DNA of 64,000 bases from Galbibacter pacificus (GTDB lineage Bacteria > Bacteroidota > Bacteroidia > Flavobacteriales > Flavobacteriaceae), in the NCBI RefSeq assembly GCF_029603155.1, contig NZ_JAPMUA010000005.1, positions 248,001-312,000 of the forward strand. The letters run 5' to 3'. The notes beneath the pieces are model-generated. The model had not been told where the DNA came from, ran no database searches, and saw only the letters and a program-made list of their open reading frames with translations. The position numbers were made by a program, and so were the translations under genes. Of the stretch, positions 1-7,614 are shown piece after piece (within the stretch, counting starts at the first letter, position 1; the number at the start of each line of letters is the position of its first letter).

Positions 1-1111
1 ATATGGAAGTAACCGAAGGAGCGTGCAACGAGTTAGGGTTATTATACAAGCTTTCGATGCCCTCAAACTTGTCGTAAAGCCTATCGTAAACAGCAATTCC
101 CTTGTTGTAGTAACCCAGCCAAATTTTTCGGTCCCTATCTTCAAACAAAGACCATATAGAGTTTACCAACAGGCTTTTCTCGTCTTTGTTGCTCGTTATG
201 TAATGATTAATTACATTTCCATTGCCATCAACATGAAACAGCCCGTCGTTTTCGGTACCACAAAGTACGGTTCCCCCATGCAGGGCTGTAAGCGAAAACA
301 AAGGATTTTTTGATATTGGGTAATGTTCCACGCTTCGGGCCTTGTTTTTGGTATGCTGAATGTTGTTTATTTTGTACAACCCTTTAGAATATGAGCCCAC
401 CCAAATATTATCCTGCTCATCTATGGCCAAGGAATGTATGCCATCTTTAATTACAATCCCATTTGCAAACACCGAAGGCTTTAGCATGTTTTTGCCTGCA
501 TCATATTCCTGCACCCCCAAATTTGTGGCGGCATACAATTTCCCCATTTCGTCCATCTGTATGGCCAAAATGGTTATTGGCGTAGTTCCGTTTAGTTTGC
601 TTATCCCTACTTTATCGATTTCGGGTTTAGTGGAAAATTTCATCTTATATAGCCCCCTGCCAAAAGTTCCTATAAACAGGTTTCCGTCTTTATCTTCTTT
701 AAGGCTTCTTATGGATAAATTGGTATTGGGCGGTAGACCAAAGCCATCGTTGGAGATTCTTTTAAACTGGTCTTTATCGCTATCGTATAAGTTTAGGCCC
801 TGCTCTGTCCCGACCCAAAACCTATGCTGGCTATCCAGATAGGTGCAATACACCACGCTACTGCTTAATGAAGTGGTATCGTTTAAAACGTATTTATAAG
901 AATCGTATTCTAAACCATCGTAACGGTACAACCCGGCTCCATTGGTTCCTATCCATATAAAACCATAATCATCTTGATTTATGCTGTATATCCCTACTTT
1001 TGGAATATCTTTCATTGTGCTGACAAAATTGAACCTAGGCAATGGTCTTTGAGACCATAACCCTGTGACCGTCAACAATAAAAGGCATATATAAATGTAC
1101 TTTTTAGGCAT
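1..1111 (-). CDS. Two-component regulator propeller-domain sensor, N-terminal part (cut by window edge)
   Basis: An open frame with no stop runs from an ATG at 1109-1111 off the left edge, giving about 370 residues. It starts with a hydrophobic signal sequence ending near GLWSQ. Repeated blades follow, of the type GFIWIGTNGAGLYRYDG, FWVGTEQGLNLYD, LFIGTFGRGLYK, IWVGSYSKGLYK and IWLGYYNKG, which is the two-component regulator propeller (Reg_prop) repeat. In this family the periplasmic propeller is normally followed by a Y_Y_Y domain and then a histidine kinase, hybrid kinase or LytTR/AraC output, and it often senses glycans or other nutrients. The output domain lies outside the window, so its class cannot be stated. 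A Bacteroidota-type promoter lies just upstream. Confidence 0.85.
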   Translation of the reverse strand, partial: MPKKYIYICLLLLTVTGLWSQRPLPRFNFVSTMKDIPKVGIYSINQDDYGFIWIGTNGAGLYRYDGLEYDSYKYVLNDTTSLSSSVVYCTYLDSQHRFWVGTEQGLNLYDSDKDQFKRISNDGFGLPPNTNLSIRSLKEDKDGNLFIGTFGRGLYKMKFSTKPEIDKVGISKLNGTTPITILAIQMDEMGKLYAATNLGVQEYDAGKNMLKPSVFANGIVIKDGIHSLAIDEQDNIWVGSYSKGLYKINNIQHTKNKARSVEHYPISKNPLFSLTALHGGTVLCGTENDGLFHVDGNGNVINHYITSNKDEKSLLVNSIWSLFEDRDRKIWLGYYNKGIAVYDRLYDKFEGIESLYNNPNSLHAPSVTSI

Positions 1112-1155
1112 AGATTAGGAATGTTAGGTGTTTAGCTTTAATGTAGTACCAAATT

Positions 1156-1185
1156 CAAAAATATAAAAAATATTAAAAAAACAAT
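1156..1185 (-). promoter_or_regulatory. Promoter for the propeller sensor
   Basis: On the minus strand, ATTG (1185-1182) is separated by 18 nt from TATTTTTG (1163-1156), a perfect match to the Bacteroidota -7 consensus TAnnTTTG. The sensor's ATG lies about 45 nt downstream. The region is very A/T-rich, so a chance match is possible. Confidence 0.5.
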
Positions 1186-1325
1186 TTTTACACTTATTAA
1201 TTAACAAATAATCAGATAAAATGATATTTTTAAATTATTTTTCAAGAATAAATCCTGCACAATAATTTATTTTTAAATATGTATGAATTTCCTTCAGAAG
1301 ATTTTAAAAACCTTTTACATAAAAT

Positions 1326-2474
1326 TTATTTAAACAAAATACATACCGGAGAAGGAGCATCTATTTCATCCATATAGGTCAACAATCCTGTTTCGGGATT
1401 TTTTTTGAATGAAACTATATTGTTGGTATATTGATTGGCCACCAAAAGAAATTCTTCTTTGGGGGAAATGGCAAAATTTCGCGGGCCATCACCTTTAACC
1501 GACTCAAAACCAATGGATTTTAAAGAGCCATCTGCGCCTACTTCAAAAATAGCAATGGAATTATGACCGCGGTTTGAAGCATATAAAAATTTTCCGTTGG
1601 ATGTAATATGGATATCCGCGGCGGTATTTTCTCCTTTAAAGTCACTTGGTACTGTACTAATGGTCCTTTCTATTTTATAAGTTTCGTTTTCAAGGGACAA
1701 TTGGGTAATTGTACTGTTCAATTCATTAAAAACATAAGCCCATTTTCCATTTGGATGAAATGTCATGTGCCTTGGTCCTGCACCCCTTTCCATTGCAAGC
1801 TTTGCACTTTTTTTAGGCGCTAGCTTTTTATTTTTTTCATCTATGGTGGTAAACCATAGCTCATTGGTACCCAAATCTACTTCAACAACGTCTTTTTGAG
1901 TAGGCTGCAACCATACAGAATGTGCATGCGGCCCTTTTTGTCTTTCGGTGGTTCCTCTTCCCGTGTGCTGGTGCACGTCCAATATACCCGAAAGTGCTCC
2001 TGCTGAGTTTAATTGAAGTAAGCCTACATTTCCGCTGGAATAATTGGCCGTTAAAACAAAATTAGCTTCATTGGCAACAATAAAGCACGGATGTGCACCG
2101 CCCGATGGGCTTTTGTTTATAAGTTTTAAAGTATCTGCTTCTATTTTATACGATTCTACCCCTCCTTGACCTTCGGCATCTTCTATTTCGTTTACGGCCA
2201 ACAAGTATTTTTTATCATCAGAAAAAGTTAAAAAAGACGGATTTTCGCTCATGGCCGCCAATCCATTGTTTTTAAGCTTCCCGTCTCTGTTTACCGAATA
2301 ACTGTATATTCCTTCACTTTCACCATTGGTATATGTCCCTACATAAAAAGCAATATTTTTAGGTTCTGTTTGTTTTTTCGTCTCGGCAGCCACTTTTACA
2401 GTTTCTTGTTTTTGATTTGATTCTTTACACCCTATCATTAAAAGTAACGAAAGGGATATTATGGATAGTTTCAT
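1326..2474 (-). CDS. 6-phosphogluconolactonase-like beta-propeller lipoprotein (lactonase family)
   Basis: This 382-residue protein of the lactonase / YbhE-type seven-bladed propeller family (PF10282) starts with a lipoprotein signal whose lipobox is LMIGC (Cys about residue 16). Typical family features are FYVGTYTNGESEGIYSY near the start, SGGAHPCFI, GPHAHSVWLQP, GAGPRHMTFHPNGKWAYV, and repeated KFLYASNRGHNSIA and FLLVANQYTNNI blades. Cytoplasmic members hydrolyse 6-phosphogluconolactone. The lipobox places this copy at the cell envelope, so its substrate may be another sugar lactone (inference). It is monocistronic, with about 210 bp before the sensor gene on its 3' side. Confidence 0.88.
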   Translation of the reverse strand: MKLSIISLSLLLMIGCKESNQKQETVKVAAETKKQTEPKNIAFYVGTYTNGESEGIYSYSVNRDGKLKNNGLAAMSENPSFLTFSDDKKYLLAVNEIEDAEGQGGVESYKIEADTLKLINKSPSGGAHPCFIVANEANFVLTANYSSGNVGLLQLNSAGALSGILDVHQHTGRGTTERQKGPHAHSVWLQPTQKDVVEVDLGTNELWFTTIDEKNKKLAPKKSAKLAMERGAGPRHMTFHPNGKWAYVFNELNSTITQLSLENETYKIERTISTVPSDFKGENTAADIHITSNGKFLYASNRGHNSIAIFEVGADGSLKSIGFESVKGDGPRNFAISPKEEFLLVANQYTNNIVSFKKNPETGLLTYMDEIDAPSPVCILFK

Positions 2475-2590
2475 CTATTGAAAATTAATTGGTGCTTTTA
2501 TTTTTTTGGAAAGATACAATATTATAGATGATTCTTATTATATGAAAAACAGGAGCAATATTATTTAAGCATTTTTGTTGTTATGCCATA

Positions 2591-2620
2591 AAAAAAAGGT
2601 CCGGTGCAATACCGGACCCC
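2591..2620 (-). terminator. Rho-independent terminator
   Basis: GGTCCGGT (2598-2605) and ACCGGACC (2611-2618) form a perfect 8-bp stem around a 5-nt loop. In the minus-strand transcript the stem is followed by a run of eight U. It lies about 30 nt past the stop of the outer-membrane barrel gene. Confidence 0.9.
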
Positions 2621-2650
2621 ATTTTAAATAAAAATCTATCTATTATGAAA

Positions 2651-3244
2651 TTATCTTTTCCATTTTCCGCCACCAAAGTAGAAACCAACGGAAACACCAA
2701 AGTAGCTATTCTTAATTTCAACAGAACCAACTTCAACGCTTGATCCGTCATCTGTTATAGAAAAACCTTCTGATTTTGTTTTAGGAATGATGTTGTATTC
2801 AAGTCCAAGCCTGAATTTTCCAACTTCAAAACCACCACGGACCATTCCTCCAAATTTTCCTGAAACATCAATTTCAGCATCACTATTATCAAACCCGATA
2901 CTGGACAATCCATAATATCCTACACCGGCACCAAGAAAAGGTGCGAAAGAACTAGAGCCATTATGAAAATAATAATCATACGTACCTAAATAAGAGGAAG
3001 AAGTAGAAACTTTGGCATCTTTTCCATTTACGTCCCTTGCAGTGGCGGCTCCGGCAATTCTTAAACCTACGTTCATATTATCGGCGATATTGTATTTGGG
3101 CTCAATATCAAACAACATTCCACCTCCACCTGAAGCAGCTGCGTAGCCTATATCCAGGCCTACTCTAAATTTTCCTTTTTCCTGTGCTTGAGCCGAGTAG
3201 GCACCCGCCATAATAACAATAAATAGTAATAGTAATTTTTTCAT
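2651..3244 (-). CDS. Outer-membrane beta-barrel protein
   Basis: The 197-residue protein has a clear Sec signal peptide ending near AYSAQA, followed by alternating, glycine- and aromatic-rich beta strands (FRVGLDIGYAAASGGGG, FAPFLGAGVGYYG, KFGGMVRGGFEVGKFRLGLEYN) and a final FGVSVGFYFGGGKWKR. This is the small OmpW/OmpA-like eight-stranded barrel type (outer membrane protein beta-barrel domain, PF13505-like). No specific ligand can be inferred. It is single, with its own terminator downstream and an AT-rich 97-bp leader region upstream. Confidence 0.8.
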   Translation of the reverse strand: MKKLLLLFIVIMAGAYSAQAQEKGKFRVGLDIGYAAASGGGGMLFDIEPKYNIADNMNVGLRIAGAATARDVNGKDAKVSTSSSYLGTYDYYFHNGSSSFAPFLGAGVGYYGLSSIGFDNSDAEIDVSGKFGGMVRGGFEVGKFRLGLEYNIIPKTKSEGFSITDDGSSVEVGSVEIKNSYFGVSVGFYFGGGKWKR

Positions 3245-3341
3245 AAGATTATAATATTATATAGTTTATGGCACTAATATAAACATATAATCTATAATAA
3301 GAGAATATTTTTTGTTAAATTTATTTTCTACAACAAAAAAA

Positions 3342-4907
3342 TTATTTTGCTATATTCACGGCTCTTGTCTCCCTGATAACCGTAATTTTTACCTGACCAG
3401 GATACGTCATGTCTGTTTGAATTTTTTGGGATATCTCAAACGATAGTTCAGAAGCTTTATCGTCGCTTACTTTTTCGCTTTCTACAATTACGCGCAATTC
3501 CCTTCCTGCCTGGATTGCATAAGCTTTTTTAACTCCTGTAAAGCCAAAAGCAATTTCTTCCAGATCTTTTAAACGCTGTATGTAAGAATCCAGCACCTGG
3601 CGCCTTGCACCTGGCCTTGCACCGCTTATGGCATCGCACACTTGGACTATTGGCGCCAATAAGGTTTTCATTTCTATTTCGTCGTGGTGGGCCCCAATGG
3701 CATTACATACATCTGGCTTTTCGCCATATTTCTCGGCCCACTCCATTCCAAGGATGGCATGAGGGGTTTCTATCTCGGTTTCGGGTACTTTACCAATATC
3801 GTGCAACAATCCTGCTCTTTTGGCAAGTTTGGCATTAATGCCAAGTTCTGCGGCCATAACGCTACAAAGTTTTGCCACTTCCCTTGAGTGCTGCAATAAG
3901 TTTTGTCCATAAGAAGAACGGTACTTCATTCTACCTACGGCCTTAATGAGTTCTGGATGCAGTCCATGAATCCCCAAATCGATTACCGTACGTTTTCCTA
4001 CTTCAATAATCTCTTCTTCAATTTGTTTTTTGGTCTTTTTAACCACTTCTTCAATACGTGCCGGGTGTATTCTTCCATCGGTTACCAAACGGTGGAGCGA
4101 CAACCTTGCTATTTCCCTTCTTACCGAGTCGAAACACGAAAGAATAATGGCTTCTGGGGTATCGTCTACTATAATTTCTACACCTGTTGCAGATTCGAGC
4201 GCCCTGATATTTCTTCCTTCACGGCCAATAATACGGCCTTTTACATCATCCGACTCTAAATTGAACACAGACACACAATTGTCTATGGCTTCTTCGGTAC
4301 CGATACGCTGAATGGTGTTTACAATAACTTTTTTGGCTTCTTGCTGGGCGGTTAATTTGGCTTCTTCCATGGTATTTTGGATATACGTCATGGCATCGCT
4401 CCTTGCCTCTGTCTTTAAAGATTCTACCAATTGGCTTTTGGCCTCTTCCGCAGAAAGCCCTGAGATAACTTCTAATTGCTCGATTTGACTTTTATGGAGC
4501 TTTTCTATTTCGCCCTGTTTTTTATCTAGAAAGTCCAGCCTAAAATCGTAATCCTTGCTCTTGGCCTCCAGTTCGGTATTGGCCTTCTTGTTTTTTGCCA
4601 GTTCGCTAGATACCTGCGACTCTTTATCACGGGTTCTTTTTTCGGCCTCGGCTATCTTTTTATCTTTTGCAATAATCACTTTTTCGTGTTCTGCCTTGAG
4701 CTCTAAAAACTTTTCCTTGGCTTGCAGTATCTTATCTTTTTTAATGCTTTCGCCTTCTGTTTTTGCCTCTTTCAATATTTTCTGGGCTTCTTTTTTTGCC
4801 CCGGAGATCATTTTTGTTGCATTGTTCTTCTCAAGAACCTTGGCTATTATAAACCCAACTATTATACTTATTACTCCAACAATTATTGATAGTGTAGTAT
4901 TATCCAT
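3342..4907 (-). CDS. rny: Ribonuclease Y
   Basis: RNase Y is the membrane-anchored endoribonuclease that begins bulk mRNA decay. The 521-residue protein has the full family layout. A single N-terminal membrane helix lies at about residues 5-24. A long charged coiled coil covers about 30-200. The KH domain has GRIIGREGRNIRA at about 224-236. The metal-dependent HD domain has HSREVAK at about 340, LLHDIGK at about 367-373 and GAHHDE at about 405. Length and motifs are complete. It follows zapA and the 6S-type RNA on the same strand, an arrangement that could allow co-transcription. Confidence 0.97.
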   Translation of the reverse strand: MDNTTLSIIVGVISIIVGFIIAKVLEKNNATKMISGAKKEAQKILKEAKTEGESIKKDKILQAKEKFLELKAEHEKVIIAKDKKIAEAEKRTRDKESQVSSELAKNKKANTELEAKSKDYDFRLDFLDKKQGEIEKLHKSQIEQLEVISGLSAEEAKSQLVESLKTEARSDAMTYIQNTMEEAKLTAQQEAKKVIVNTIQRIGTEEAIDNCVSVFNLESDDVKGRIIGREGRNIRALESATGVEIIVDDTPEAIILSCFDSVRREIARLSLHRLVTDGRIHPARIEEVVKKTKKQIEEEIIEVGKRTVIDLGIHGLHPELIKAVGRMKYRSSYGQNLLQHSREVAKLCSVMAAELGINAKLAKRAGLLHDIGKVPETEIETPHAILGMEWAEKYGEKPDVCNAIGAHHDEIEMKTLLAPIVQVCDAISGARPGARRQVLDSYIQRLKDLEEIAFGFTGVKKAYAIQAGRELRVIVESEKVSDDKASELSFEISQKIQTDMTYPGQVKITVIRETRAVNIAK

Positions 4908-4930
4908 CTTTACATATATTTAAAAAAAAA

Positions 4931-5116
4931 GCCTACATTGGCATTGAAGTTTTGTACAAACTCCATAAAACAGGTTTAAGGCTACCAAACTGATCAAGGG
5001 TCCGCGGTTCCTAAGTCCTGAAATTAATCAGAGGAGCGGCATGCTTTTACAATTTGAACTCACCTTTTTTAATTAATACTTGTTGAGTTTGTCAAAAAAA
5101 TGCAACCAATGTAGGC
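4931..5116 (-). ncRNA. ssrS: 6S-type regulatory RNA (6S-Flavo class)
   Basis: The 246-bp gap between zapA and rny has no coding frame but forms a long rod. Its ends pair perfectly over 11 bp (GCCTACATTGG at 4931-4941 with CCAATGTAGGC at 5106-5116). A second stem pairs 4956-4963 with 5085-5092, and there is a small apical hairpin, CTGA/TCAG, around 5010-5030. Read on the minus strand, the closing stem is followed by nine U (4930-4922), so it also serves as terminator. A double-stranded rod of about 186 nt with an open middle next to zapA is the hallmark of 6S RNA, which mimics an open promoter and traps RNA polymerase. Bacteroidota have a described 6S-Flavo family. Class assignment is from structure and context, not from a covariance search. 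Confidence 0.82.
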
Positions 5117-5153
5117 AGTAACATTATATTATTTAAAAGAACATTCTATTTTT

Positions 5154-5444
5154 TTAGCTTAAATGCCCAGAAACAAGAGCGTCCAATTTTTTTAACCGCT
5201 CGTTCATTTCTTCGTTTATATTTTCCTTATCAATACCTTTTTGTTCTACTTTGGAGGCAAATTGCAGGGCACACATTGCCAACACGTCCTGTTTGTCCCT
5301 TACGGCATAATTCTGTTCGAATTGCTTGATCAATGCATCTATGCTCTTTGCTGCCTTTCTTAATCCTTCTTCCTGTTCTGGCGCTACCGTTAGGGGATAT
5401 ACCCTGTCTGCAATAGATATTTTGATTTTAAGCTTTCCTCCCAT
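5154..5444 (-). CDS. zapA: Cell division protein ZapA
   Basis: The 96-residue protein matches ZapA, the small dimeric factor that bundles FtsZ filaments at mid-cell. It starts MGGKLKIKISIADRVYPL, followed by PEQEEGLRKAAKSIDALIKQ and QDVLAMCALQFA, then a C-terminal helix. Family members are about 90-110 residues, so it is full length. It follows a coiled-coil gene by 12 nt and precedes the 6S-type RNA, so the pair is probably one transcript from the promoter at 5775-5806. Confidence 0.92.
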   Translation of the reverse strand: MGGKLKIKISIADRVYPLTVAPEQEEGLRKAAKSIDALIKQFEQNYAVRDKQDVLAMCALQFASKVEQKGIDKENINEEMNERLKKLDALVSGHLS

Positions 5445-5456
5445 TGTTAGAACAAT

Positions 5457-5747
5457 TTATTCCGATAGTTGAGCGATACACTGATCAATTTCACGGATTA
5501 AAGTATTTATTTTAAGCTTAGCTTCTGTTTTACTTTGATTACTGCCAAGCATTGAATTTGCTAGCTTGAGCGATTCATATTTTTCTTCCCATTGGGTAAC
5601 GGAAAGTGCTAAATCCTTATTTTCATTTTTAGAAACCGCCAATTCTTCTTTTAATTGCCGATTGACCTCTTGTTGTTGCTTCAACTTTTTAAGCAACTGA
5701 CCAATCTTATTCTCCAGAGAATCAACAATTTCTATAATTTCGCTCAT
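5457..5747 (-). CDS. Short coiled-coil protein upstream of zapA
   Basis: Start chosen at the ATG giving MSEIIEIVDSLENKIGQLL (5747). The longer frame from 5765 begins too close to the predicted -7 box at 5775-5782. The 96-residue product is almost entirely heptad-patterned helix (KKLKQQQEVNRQLKEEL, KNENKDLALSVTQWEEKYESLK) with no membrane segment. This resembles ZapB-like division coiled coils in size and context, but sequence alone does not prove that role. It is translated 12 nt ahead of zapA, suggesting a joint function in division. Confidence 0.75.
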   Translation of the reverse strand: MSEIIEIVDSLENKIGQLLKKLKQQQEVNRQLKEELAVSKNENKDLALSVTQWEEKYESLKLANSMLGSNQSKTEAKLKINTLIREIDQCIAQLSE

Positions 5748-5774
5748 ACATGCAATGTTCAACACATATCTTTA

Positions 5775-5806
5775 CAAAGTTAAGACACCTTTACATACCT
5801 CACAAT
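5775..5806 (-). promoter_or_regulatory. Promoter of the coiled-coil/zapA operon
   Basis: On the minus strand ATTG (5806-5803) lies 20 nt before TAACTTTG (5782-5775), a perfect -7 consensus. The expected transcript start, near 5768, gives a leader of about 20 nt to the ATG at 5747. Confidence 0.7.
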
Positions 5807-5917
5807 AGTTTGCAAAAATTTCTTTTAATAAACTAATATAACGAAATTTGCGTTTTAAGAGTAGTTTTTTCTCGTTTAATTATCAATTCTTTAATTTAGC
5901 AGCATAACAATTTTCCC

Positions 5918-7603
5918 ATGCGGTATTTTTTTATTTGTAGTATTTTATTTTCCCAATTTATTTATGCCCAAACCAGTTACCCTGAGAATTATTTTCGTTC
6001 GCCATTGGATATCCCCATAGTATTGGCGGGGACTTTTGGCGAATTGCGCTCCAATCATTTTCATTCGGGCATGGATATAAAAACACAGCAACGGGAAGGC
6101 CTGGATGTTCATGCCGTGGCCAATGGATATGTTTCAAGGATTAAAATTCAGCATTATGGTTACGGAAAAGCCATCTATGTAACGCATCCAAACGGTTACA
6201 CGTCGGTTTACGGGCATTTACAACGTTTTTCACCCGAAATTGAAGCCTATGTAAAAAAGCATCAATACAAAAACCAATCATACGAAATTGAACTTTTTCC
6301 CGAAAGCAACGAGTTTCCGCTTAAAAAAGGGGATATCATTGCCTTTAGTGGAAATACGGGCGGCAGTGGCGGACCGCATTTACATTTTGAAATTCGCGAC
6401 AGTGCGGCCAAACCCATAAACCCGTTATTGTTTGGGTACGAGGTAAAAGATACAAAGGCACCGCGCATCCTTGGGGTTTATGCATACCCGCTTGCCAACG
6501 GCGCTATTATTAACAACGGAAACAAGCGAACAGAATTGCAACTTGTAAAACAAGCAGACGGAACGTATCTGGCCAATAAAATAACTGCCAGCGGAAACAT
6601 TGGCCTTGGAGTGGAAACATACGACCAGCTTGATATGGCCTATAATAAAAACGGAGCATACAAAGTATGTTTAACCGTAAATGGCACGCTTAATTTTGAA
6701 TACGATTTTGAAACTTTTTCTTTTAACGAAAGTAGGTACATAAACACCTTGATAGATTACCCAACCTATATTGAAGACAATAAAAGAATACAAAAATGCT
6801 ACATAGAACCCTATAACAAACTTAGCATCTATAAAAAAAGAAACGATGAGGGCATAATTCCCATTGCGGAAGGCCTGTCGTACCAAATTGTAATGGAAGT
6901 GTCTGATTTTGCTGGAAATACAAGCACCATAATTGTTCCAGTTGAAGGCAAGAAACAAGAACTTATCCATAAAAAAGATGATGCGAATACGGGAAAATAC
7001 CTCATCGCTGCCCGCGACAACATCTACAAAGTGGGAGATGCGACCGCATTTTTTCCGGCAAATACTTTTTACCACGATTTTTTTATAGACCTTAAAGGAA
7101 CCGGGGACAGTATTTCCATACACAACGAAAGTGTTGCCGTAAAAAGCAATTACACGATCAGTATGGACATAAACCGTTTAAACGAAGACGATATAAGCAA
7201 ATTATTTATAGCGCATTTAGATGAAGACGACCGCCCCTCGTATGAGCATACCTACAGAAAAGGAAACATTTTAAGCACCCGTACAAGAGACCTTGGCAGG
7301 TTTACCGTTATGAAAGATACCATATCTCCCACCGTAAGGCCCTCTAACTTTAGGGACGGGCAGTGGCTTTCTAATTTCGGCAATATAAAGCTGGAAATTC
7401 ATGACGATTTAAGCGGCATTAATTCATACCGGGCAACCATAAACGGCGAATGGATATTAATGGAATACGAATATAAAGACAATACACTTACGTATGATTT
7501 AAACGACATCGATTTTAAAGATTCGGCAAATTATTTAGAAGTATTTGTTACCGATAATGTTGGAAATAATACTACTTTTAATGCTGTTTTTTACCGTAAA
7601 TAA
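5918..7603 (+). CDS. M23 family metallopeptidase (LytM-type peptidoglycan hydrolase)
   Basis: The 561-residue secreted protein has a signal peptide ending near FIYAQ. An M23 peptidase domain follows directly, with the zinc ligands HxxxD in HSGMD (about residues 49-53), YGHL at about 98-101 and HLHFEIRD from about 154. Zn-dependent endopeptidases of this family cut peptide cross-bridges in murein. The remaining C-terminal 370 residues are beta-rich with no recognised motif (for example TISPTVRPSNF and DDLSGINSYRATINGEW, resembling Ig-like or bacterial surface modules). The gene is followed 11 nt later by a TonB-dependent receptor, so both are probably co-transcribed. Confidence 0.92.
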   Translation: MRYFFICSILFSQFIYAQTSYPENYFRSPLDIPIVLAGTFGELRSNHFHSGMDIKTQQREGLDVHAVANGYVSRIKIQHYGYGKAIYVTHPNGYTSVYGHLQRFSPEIEAYVKKHQYKNQSYEIELFPESNEFPLKKGDIIAFSGNTGGSGGPHLHFEIRDSAAKPINPLLFGYEVKDTKAPRILGVYAYPLANGAIINNGNKRTELQLVKQADGTYLANKITASGNIGLGVETYDQLDMAYNKNGAYKVCLTVNGTLNFEYDFETFSFNESRYINTLIDYPTYIEDNKRIQKCYIEPYNKLSIYKKRNDEGIIPIAEGLSYQIVMEVSDFAGNTSTIIVPVEGKKQELIHKKDDANTGKYLIAARDNIYKVGDATAFFPANTFYHDFFIDLKGTGDSISIHNESVAVKSNYTISMDINRLNEDDISKLFIAHLDEDDRPSYEHTYRKGNILSTRTRDLGRFTVMKDTISPTVRPSNFRDGQWLSNFGNIKLEIHDDLSGINSYRATINGEWILMEYEYKDNTLTYDLNDIDFKDSANYLEVFVTDNVGNNTTFNAVFYRK

Positions 7604-7614
7604 ACTTTAGTGTA

